Below, piece after piece: positions 56,318 to 64,000 of a stretch of 64,000 bases of DNA; positions within the stretch are counted from its first letter, which is position 1, and each line of letters starts with the position of its first letter. A program made the position numbers and the translations under genes. The DNA is from Serpula lacrymans var. lacrymans S7.9. Lineage: Eukaryota; Basidiomycota; Agaricomycetes; Boletales; Serpulaceae. Where the stretch lies: NCBI RefSeq assembly GCF_000218685.1, contig NW_006763291.1, positions 3,351,443 through 3,415,442 on the forward strand, written 5' to 3'. The notes under the pieces are model-generated. The model saw nothing but the letters and a program-made list of their open reading frames with translations. It had not been told where the DNA came from and made no database searches.

Positions 56318-57764
56318 ATGTCAGTACCGCTTATCAAACTCAATAATGGTGTTGAAATTCCTGGAGTAGGCCTGGGTGAGTCGCATCTGGTACTATACAC
56401 TGAATCGTTCCTCACCAATTTTTCATTTGATGTAGGAACTTGGCAATCAAAGCCGCATGAAGTCGCCCGTGCGGTGGAAGTAGCCCTTAGGTGTGGTTAC
56501 AGACACATTGATTGTGCTTGGTAAGTGCATGCCCCACAGCTCACTTACATTAGCTATACTAAATACAAATCTACAGGGCTTATGGGAACGAAAAGGAAGT
56601 AGGAGAGGGCCTTCGGGCTTCTGGCGTACCGAGGTCCGAAGTATTTGTAAGTCCATGTTGGATTCAAACTTAACGTCCAGATTTATTATGAAATAAACTT
56701 CTTTTCGATAGATCACTAGCAAGCTCTGGTGTACATATCACTATCGTGTAGAGGAATGTCTTGATCAGACACTCGCGAACTTGGGAACTGACTACCTCGA
56801 CCGTAAGTTACGACGTATTTACTTCGTCTTCTTCTAACTTTCTTATCTGGTTGTAGTCTACCTTATCCATTGGCCCGTGGCTTTGAACCAGAACGGGAAC
56901 CACCCTGTATTTCCAACTCGTCCTAATGGTAACCGTGATGTCGACGAGTCAAGGCAGCTCAAGGATACCTGGAAATTGATGGAAGATGTAGCGAAGAAAG
57001 GTATCGCAACTTCTATGTTCTATGTTTATAAGCCATTGACCAGTCCCATCTGTCATCAGGCAAAGTTAGGGCTATCGGTGCATCGAACTTTTCTCAAAAG
57101 AAACTTGAAGAAATTCTGCCTACTGCAGAAATTGTGCCAGCTGTTAATCAAGTAAGTTACTCGCTACCTCGGAAGCCTCTTGTTTGACGTACAATAATTC
57201 TGTCTTGTAGTTGGAGATGCATCTTTACAATCCACAGTTAAAACTCGTCGAGTACCTGAAGTCGAAGGGCATCGTTCCACAGGCTTATTCACCTCTCGGA
57301 TCTACAAATTCACCTTTGTTGAATGATGAAGTCGCAACTGGGATAGCCAACAAGTATTCAATGAAAACTACGGACGTGCTCCTTGGATACCTGCGTTCGT
57401 ATATCTCCTTTACGTTCACACCTATAGAATTGACGAGGTACTTCTTCAGTCGCCAAGGATATCGTTGTCCTTCCGAAATCTGTCACGCCTTCTCGCGTCG
57501 AGGCGAATTTCGAGGGTGTCATTGCTGCTTATGGAAAATTGACGGCGGAGGATGTTGCGACGCTCGACGGTGTGGCTGCCAGTGGGAAACAGAAGAGGTT
57601 CGTGAATGGTTTTGACCTCTGGAACATGAAGATTAACCTTCTAACTACTTGCATTCTAGGCTGATCACGCCTCCATGGGGTATGTAGTCGTGTCGTGGTT
57701 ATTGTAGTCTGTCTACTGATCTATTTTCATAGGTGTCGACCTTGGTTTTGATAACTGGCCGTGA
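56318..57764 (+). CDS. Aldo/keto reductase
   Basis: Ten exons in phase: 56318-56375, 56436-56520, 56577-56646, 56712-56802, 56857-57000, 57060-57151, 57211-57394, 57450-57597, 57660-57679 and 57733-57764. They give 307 residues, the normal length for an AKR barrel. Start is [20 protein letters not shown]. The catalytic tetrad is present: Asp and Tyr in [13 protein letters not shown], Lys in ITSKLW, His in LIHWP. NADPH-binding elements are GASNFS, AVNQLEMH, QAYSPLG and [16 protein letters not shown]. It should reduce aldehydes or ketones with NADPH in the cytosol; the substrate is not predictable. The C-terminus is [15 protein letters not shown]. Confidence 0.93.
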
Positions 57765-59177
57765 AACACATATGGTGTCAAAGTTGTAACTTCGGGGACT
57801 TGTAGCAGAATATTAATGTATTATTTTTTTGGGTGAGCCATAACTTGCGACTAGGTGATCAACGACAGTCAAAATTCTGAGACTGAAGTCCTGAAAATCT
57901 GTGAAACTTTGAAGGCAGGGTAAGCGGCTTAAACTTCAACATGGTCGACAGGGGCAGTTTGAGCCTGGAATGTTGACCTGTTCTTGAAACGAATTGAAAC
58001 ACATGCCTTTCTATAACCGTCGGCAGCTTGGCTCCAGCATGTGAATGTGATATCGATTGCTTCCAGGGAGGTCAATGTATAAATGCCATGGTGATAGCTT
58101 TCGGATCTCAGACAGTTGAATGGCTGTCAACATGTCTACCGTACTTATCTTAGAGGCACCTTAAACTCTCGTAAACTTCACTCGAAATTTGAAGGGAAGC
58201 CACGAGGTTCTGGAGTTCTGGGAGACTAAGCTTAGAAACGCATGGCGACATGTGGCGAGCGCCTGGATGAAACATCCATAAGGACCCTGGCGGTGCATTG
58301 GCGTAAGATGAATGGATACAGGTCACTAGTAAGGGAATTCGTATCTCCCTAGTATAATCCGTCGGATAATACAGTCTGACTCTGTCGTCGCTCAGTCAAA
58401 CACGGCGCTCCGAGTCGCTCTCTCTTCAACCTGGACCCACGGAACGGCAGACCTTGTCCATTTGGGCCAGCCCTCAGCCCAGGGAAAAAAAAATTCCAGA
58501 CAGATTCCGATTGACCGAATAGCTTGACTGCTAGTTCTAAGAAGGCTTGGAACGTACACACATTTGTACACCTGATCCTCAGGCTCGCCGTGCTACATTT
58601 CGAGAGTCAGAGTTATTATGGAAGTGGCCTTTTGTGGGTAACTATTCGACAGTGTGGACCACAGTGCAACCGTTTGTTTACTTGCCAACTGTAAAGAAAT
58701 GACTGGTACTTAGATCCACTGCTGGCGGTGACCATGGGTGGATAAACCTGGGAAACTCTAAAGCTTATATATGGCGTTGCAGCCGTTGCTAGAGCTGAAT
58801 GGGTCTCAGGGAGGACTGGTCGCGGAAAGGTTGCGTGGCTTCCATGTGAGCTAGCACGTGTTCTTGTACCTGATCGGGAACCACTCACTGCAAAGGTAAG
58901 CGTGAGATCCATGGGTACCGTAAAATTTCCTGCTAAATCTTTCTTGTCTCCAGTGCCGCCATCATGGCACGGAAGTTTGCTTTTTGCCAATTGACGGCGT
59001 CTGTGGAAACTTATTGGAGTGTGATTGCTTGCGCGAAAAGACCGTGTGGTAGCCTTGGTCATCTTCACAGCTTTCCAGCATATTTAAGGTCGAGATGACT
59101 CGCTACAGCTTTTCATAACTTATCATCCAGTTTTCGTGGCTTTCGCTCTCACTTATACTAACCCAGATATCTGGAAA
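57765..59177. other. Intergenic, no supported gene
   Basis: About 1.4 kb containing the MIOX promoter. A minus-strand frame at 58616-59068 has no recognisable content. Confidence 0.4.
59081..59087 (+). promoter_or_regulatory. Candidate TATA box of the MIOX gene
   Basis: TATTTAA about 90 bp before the start codon, in an otherwise mixed-composition region. Confidence 0.4.
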
Positions 59178-60454
59178 ATGACCGTTTCTTTCCAAAATGG
59201 ACGCGATTTGGATAACACATCCGACGCTGTTGACGATGGTAAGTCATGCTACTATATGTTCACATGTAGGGCGGAACTGACCGCTTGATATCAAGTCAAC
59301 GTTTTGAAGGGCAAGATGTGGGATGAAGAGTCGGAATTCGATACATCCAAAGACAAGACCAAGTTCAGACAATATGAAGATGCTTGTGACCGCGTCAAAG
59401 CCTTCTACAAGGAACAACATGGTTCGTTATGCAGTAATGTTCTCGACCTGTAGTCGAGTCTTACTTTTACAACAGAAAAGCAAACCGTCGAGTTTAACTT
59501 GAAAGCTCGCGTGGATTTCAAAAGTCGAAAGCGCGCTCACATGGGTATTTGGGAGGCTATGGAGATGCTGAACAATCTTGTTGATGACTCTGATCCTGAT
59601 GTGGGCGCCATTTTACTTGTGTTTCATCGTGTTTCATTAATTCCTGTGCTACAGACCAGTGTATCTCAAATCGAACACCTCCTTCAAACAGCTGAAGCTA
59701 TCCGTAGGGACGGGAAACCCGAGTGGATGCAGGTAAAAATTTCCGCATATAATCAGGAACGTGCTTTTCATTAACCGGTCGTATTATAACTGTAGGTCAC
59801 AGGTCTTATTCATGATCTTGGCAAGTTGCTCTATATGTTTGGATCGGAAGGCCAATGGGACGTAGTCGGTGTAAGCCTATTGATTTATTTGTGTTTTTCA
59901 CTTCAACTCACACAATAATCAGGACACTTTCGTCGTTGGTTGCCAATTCTCTGAGAAGATTATCTACCCCGAAACGTTTGCTGCCAATCCCGACTCTAAG
60001 GATGCTGTCTTCTCAACTCGATATGGTATCTACAAGCCTTATTGTGGTCTGGATAACGTAATGTTATCTTGGGGTCACGACGAGGTGAGATGTTTCGTAC
60101 ATGTTATGGGTTATCGATGCTGAAACTGTATCAAATAGTATTTGTATCACGTGGTTAAGGACCAGAGCTCGCTTCCGGAAGAGGCTCTGGCCATGATTCG
60201 ATACCACAGCTTCTACCCGTAAGTCTGTGTGTCGAGTGTGTTTGTTTTCACGCTTACAGTTGCATAGGTGGCATCGCGAGGACGCGTACACGTACCTCAC
60301 AAACGAAAAGGACCAAAAAGCTCTGGAAGCTGTCCGTGCCTTCAACCCGTACGATCTTTACAGCAAGAATGACGAGCCATGCAATGCTGCGAAGTTGAGG
60401 CCATACTACGAGAGCTTGATTGCCAAGTTCTTCCCTCCCACGATTGACTGGTAA
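59178..60454 (+). CDS. myo-Inositol oxygenase
   Basis: Eight exons in phase: 59178-59238, 59296-59421, 59476-59600, 59655-59732, 59796-59870, 59923-60084, 60139-60218 and 60268-60454, encoding 297 residues. The MIOX HD-type fold is evident: [15 protein letters not shown], then [20 protein letters not shown]. Metal ligands lie in GLIHDLGK (His-Asp), SWGHDEYLYHV, YHSFYPWH and FNPYDLY. The conserved [15 protein letters not shown] block is intact, as is the substrate lysine in [10 protein letters not shown]. The enzyme uses a di-iron centre and O2 to cleave myo-inositol to D-glucuronate. The neighbouring aldo/keto reductase could act on the next step of this pathway, but proximity in fungi proves little. 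Confidence 0.95.
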
Positions 60455-60894
60455 TCTGGTCATTGCCTGATTCCTACACTAATTGTTTTACACCGCTACA
60501 TTCTACACTACTACTACATCGCCTCCATCGCTATCTTAATAACCTAATTATTGCCATGTTTGCTACTATAGGTCCACTTGTCATGTCTCTCGCACGACTG
60601 TTTCGATATAGTTTTCTCGTTGTTGTATCGTACTTGTTTTTGCTTGCTATAGCTTCGTGTTATCTATATAATATATTACTATGAGTCTCTTTTAGTTTTT
60701 TGCTCAGTGATCATAGATAAGATAAGATCTAGCCTCATCCGAGTTTCCGCTCCGAGACTCCGCATCTCTGAAAATACTTTGTAGGTTCTACGAACGTTCG
60801 CAAGCAACACTGAACTGCTGGAACGCCGATTGTTGCCCTTCATCCCGTCCACGTACCACAGAGACCATTCTGAACATTTTAGCACCTGTAGATC
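60455..60894. other. Intergenic, no gene seen
   Basis: 3' flank of MIOX and promoter of the phosphatase gene. Confidence 0.4.
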
Positions 60895-62148
60895 ATGGCC
60901 GCAATACCAGTAAGCACTTTGCCTTACCCGCCCGTCCACCAAGACAAGAAATTCGTTGTACTCTCCGATTGGTTGGTCCGCGTCGCTTAACAATCGGTAT
61001 TCCCTTGTGCAACTGAAGTTGACTTTCTTGGTTTGTGATTTTGTTTGATCGTGCATGATCGTATGTCGTATATAGGGACGGGACCATCACGAACTACGAT
61101 TCGAATGATTGTAAGTAGATTCATTTCAGGGCTATGGTGCAAGGGACGATTACTAGGCTTGGGATGTTGAACATTCATGATAGATATGACCGATAATCTG
61201 GGGTATGGCAAAGATAAGAGACGAGCTGGTAACAAGGATATCCTAGACGGAAGGATCACTTTCAGGTGCGCTAGTACGCTAATTTGGCTTCATAAACTCT
61301 CAGCGGTACACATTATATTACAGGGACGCATTTCGGGAGATGCTCGAAAGCGTCGTCGCCAACGGCCACACTATGGACGAATGTAAAGAGGTCTTGAAGA
61401 AGAGTTCGTTACATTCAAAACTATGATGGATAAGTATCTCACTTGAGGGCCCTCTGTAGACATCAAGCTCGATCCTGGCTTCAAGGACTTTTATAGATGG
61501 TGCAAGGCTAATGATATTCCTGTCATAATCGTATCCAGGTAAGATCGGTCTCATCGCTGTTATATTTTCACGATATCTAACAATACTGGGATATGCAGTG
61601 GTATGGAGCCGGTTATCCGTGCCGTACTCTCAAACCTCGTGGGAGAGGAGGACGCAAAGGAGATAGAGATCATATCCAATGATGTCGAAATTCACCCAGA
61701 TGGAAAATGGGCGATCAAGTACCGACACCCTTCCAGGTGCGGATTTTAGTTCGCGTTTCGTATAGCATCGGAACTGAACATCGTCACCCATTAGTGGGTA
61801 TGGCCACGACAAATCGCAGGCCATTCTCCCATACCGCGCGTTATCCAGCCCGCCAACACTCTTCTTCTTTGGTGATGGTGTTTCCGGTAAGAAATCTCGG
61901 AGGGATGCGCATTGCCGAGATTTTTTAACTGACACTCATGTGTGTCAGACATGTCTGCTGCGCGCCATGCCGATGTTCTCTTCGTGAAGGTAAAAGATAA
62001 CGGAGAGAATGACCTGGTTTCGTACTGTAAGCAAGAGGGCATTAGGCACATCCTCTTCAGCGACTTCTCCAAGGCTTTGACTGTTGTGCAGTCGGTCGTT
62101 GAGGGGAAGAAGACGGCCGACGAGGTGTTAACCGTTGGCCAAGCTTGA
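60895..62148 (+). CDS. HAD-superfamily phosphatase (PSP/MtnX-like)
   Basis: Eight exons in phase: 60895-60971, 61076-61110, 61184-61265, 61324-61403, 61460-61538, 61599-61736, 61795-61886 and 61949-62148, encoding 260 residues. HAD motif I is VVLSDWDGTITNYDSND (the first Asp is the nucleophile), and the splice falls inside its Trp codon. Motif II is PVIIVSSG. Motif III is the Lys of GYGHDKSQAIL. Motif IV is FFGDGVSDMSAA. The layout fits the phosphoserine phosphatase / 2-hydroxy-3-keto-methylthiopentenyl-phosphate phosphatase branch, cytosolic and Mg-dependent. Which phosphate ester it hydrolyses cannot be told from sequence. Confidence 0.9.
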
Positions 62149-62524
62149 GCCAAGCTGTATTCTTATTGAACGTGGTGCGAACACCTTTTGTATCCAGTAG
62201 AGTGTATAGATGAAGTATAGACGTCGGCCACGATTGTGTGCTTGTACTTCTGGGAACATTTGTTGCCTCGGCTATTTTACGCGCTTGTGAATCAGCGAAG
62301 CCAACTTTGGTTTCCCCGCATCACGTGCTGAGTGATTTTACGACACGCTCGCTATTCGGAGGCGCGCTTTGGCTTCCCGCACATGGCTAGCTCCGCCCGG
62401 GATACCCTCTTATAAACGGGCATTTGGTTTGTCAGAGCCCAAACGTCCTCAAAGGCGTTGTGTTCTACGTATTCCTTTTATGTTACACCTCTTGCGTGTA
62501 TAACATCTCCAGGTATTTGGAGGA
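62149..62524. other. Promoter region of the DHTKD1-like gene
   Basis: No gene. CTTATAAACG at about 62409-62418 is a candidate TATA box about 115 bp before the start codon. Confidence 0.4.
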
Positions 62525-64000
62525 ATGCAAAGATTAGATATATCTTCAAGAGCCTTCGTTCGCAAATGCAGGAGCTTAGGTCGCGTGCGTAGATATCATG
62601 ACGAGTCATTTGGGTTTCGTCAGGCTCGCGAGTTTTCTCTCCCAGACTGTAAGTGCCTTTGCTGTTTCAGCTTGCAGCCCTCAGTTCATTGCTTTCACAA
62701 TAGATTCACCTGCGCAGCTGCAGAATCGTACGGAGAATGCACCCCTGCTACGCTACGTAGACTCCTTGCGAACACATGGGCACCGTGCTGCCAGTATCGA
62801 TCCACTGGACTTTCTCCAGCGAGAGCGGGTTGCTGCACTTGATCCGACACGCTACGGTCTCGTAGATGAAGAGAAGAAGTATAATGTAGACGGCATACTG
62901 TGGACTCAAGCCGTCGGTTCGGAAGCCGGACTGCCTGAAGAAGATACCTGGTGGACTCTCGGGGAAATCACAAGCCATCTTAACTCGGTGTACACTGGTC
63001 GCATTGCATATGAATATATGCATTCCCCGTCAAAGACGGAGCGCCTTTGGTTTTCCCATCTTCTTGAATCACGTCGTTCCCCTAGCGGAAATGAGGCTTT
63101 CCCGGATGTGAAGGCAAAGCAGAAGCGTATTCACAGCTTGTTGGCTCGAAGCGAAACTTTGGATAACTTTTTACAGCTTAAATTTCCGAACTTGAAACGT
63201 TATGGTCTCGAAGGTGGAGAGTCAATGTTGCCTGCTCTAGATGCACTGTTCTCCGCGTCGTCGAAAGGTATATGTTCTTAATGTATCTGTATGTTTTCCC
63301 ATTGCTAATCAATGGACCTTACTGGTTTTGTGCCTTGCAGTCGGTATTCAACATATAATCCTTGCTATGCCACATCGCGGCCGACTAAATCTATTGACGG
63401 AGCTACTTGAATACTCACCGACTGCACTGTTCCACAAGATCAAGGGGGGCGCTGAAATCCCTGAAGAGCTAGGAGCTGAGGGTGATGTTATCAGCCATTT
63501 GGGTACGTGTTTAGTGTATGCGTCGTTGCGCTGGCTAGCTCAGTGCCGTAAATATCGAGAGCATGATATCGTATATTGACCTTTTGTTTGTACTAGTCGC
63601 GTTCCCTACGTTAAACTATGATGGTGCACAAAACCCTATCAAGGTCTCACTGCAGCCTAATCCCTCACACTTGGGTATGATTCAGATATTGTATTCCGAG
63701 TGTAACTTTTGACCTTTCAATGACCTCAGAGGCTGTCAACCCGGTGGCGCTTGGCAAGGCACGCGCAAAGCAATACACCCTCTTGAAAACCTCTCCAAAA
63801 GATTGCAAGCTCGGCGACAAAGTGATGTGTGTGCAATTACACGGCGATGCAAGCTTTACAGGTCAAGGCGTGATTATGGAGACGCTAGGTTTGAGTAATC
63901 TACCACATTTCACGAGTGGTGGAAGCGTGCACATTGTTGTCAAGTGAGTCAATTTGTTCCTGAAGATTACCATTTGCTAACTATTATTATATCGCCTTTC
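62525..64000 (+). CDS. 2-Oxo acid dehydrogenase E1, DHTKD1-like (3' partial)
   Basis: Exons 62525-62648, 62704-63267, 63341-63502, 63597-63674 and 63730-63943 are in phase; the gene runs past the window end. The N-terminus MQRLDISSRAFVRKCRSLG is basic and amphipathic, a likely mitochondrial targeting peptide. Then come LLRYVDSLRTHGHRAASIDP, YGLEGGESMLPALDALF (typical of 2-oxoglutarate dehydrogenase E1), MPHRGRLNLL, QPNPSHLEAVNPVALGKARA and the thiamine-diphosphate site VQLHGDASFTGQG. The short spacing before the E1 core and the wording of these blocks fit DHTKD1 (2-oxoadipate dehydrogenase, lysine degradation) better than the main 2-oxoglutarate enzyme. No 2-oxoglutarate dehydrogenase N-terminal domain was noticed. 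Confidence 0.88.

Noticed and set aside
58616..59068. Minus-strand frame of 150 codons upstream of MIOX
   Set aside because: Overlaps the MIOX promoter and has composition typical of a chance frame.
56318..62148. Inositol catabolic gene cluster
   Set aside because: MIOX and one aldo/keto reductase are neighbours, but the other genes are unrelated and there is no further pathway enzyme or regulator.

Overview
The window is nuclear DNA of a filamentous basidiomycete, most likely an Agaricomycete. The evidence is dense genes split by many introns of about 45-80 nt with GT..AG ends, Agaricomycete-restricted families (DUF6534 membrane proteins, DUF6698, the Gly/Ser-rich GPI-anchored family, F-box proteins with a degenerate C-terminal half), Ser/Thr-rich single-pass surface proteins, and chromodomain Ty3/gypsy and CACTA-like elements. 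I could not place it to genus.

Layout. (1) 1-11.3 kb: two neighbouring mucin-like single-pass membrane proteins with PPAY/LPAY tails, an unknown coiled-coil protein, a DUF6534 seven-helix protein gene (minus strand, 3' half rebuilt exon by exon, with a GC-AG intron), and a MATA_HMG-box transcription factor (minus). (2) 11.3-38.7 kb: an accessory island. A duplicated Gly/Ser-rich GPI-protein gene (13.4-15.4 and 32.0-34.0 kb, same orientation) brackets a pile of nested mobile elements. These are an intact, very young Ty3/gypsy chromovirus (19545-26887, LTRs identical by eye, 5-bp target duplication CTCTC), a solo LTR with its own duplication (GTTCT) 4 bp away, a gag-plus-LTR element, a broken second gypsy element, and three copies of a 1.8-kb repeat of undetermined class. 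Further along are a tRNA-like sequence, a broken DUF6698 gene with an 836-bp tandem-repeat intron, and a 3-kb element with about 170-bp terminal inverted repeats and a TTC duplication (CACTA-like). (3) 38.7-64 kb: a conserved gene block. It holds an RNF216-like RBR ubiquitin ligase, a broken medium-chain dehydrogenase/reductase, a small acidic protein, an F-box protein, divergently transcribed ribosomal proteins uS15 (RPS13) and eS6 (RPS6), a DDX60-type SKI2-like helicase, an aldo/keto reductase, myo-inositol oxygenase, a HAD phosphatase, and the 5' part of a DHTKD1-type 2-oxo acid dehydrogenase E1.

The conserved block is not an operon. Its genes are housekeeping or metabolic and independently transcribed, with one obvious shared promoter region (RPS13/RPS6). 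The least explained item is the 1.8-kb repeat: two of its copies preserve the same 180-residue membrane-protein ORF behind a perfect Kozak context, with differences skewed towards synonymous changes.
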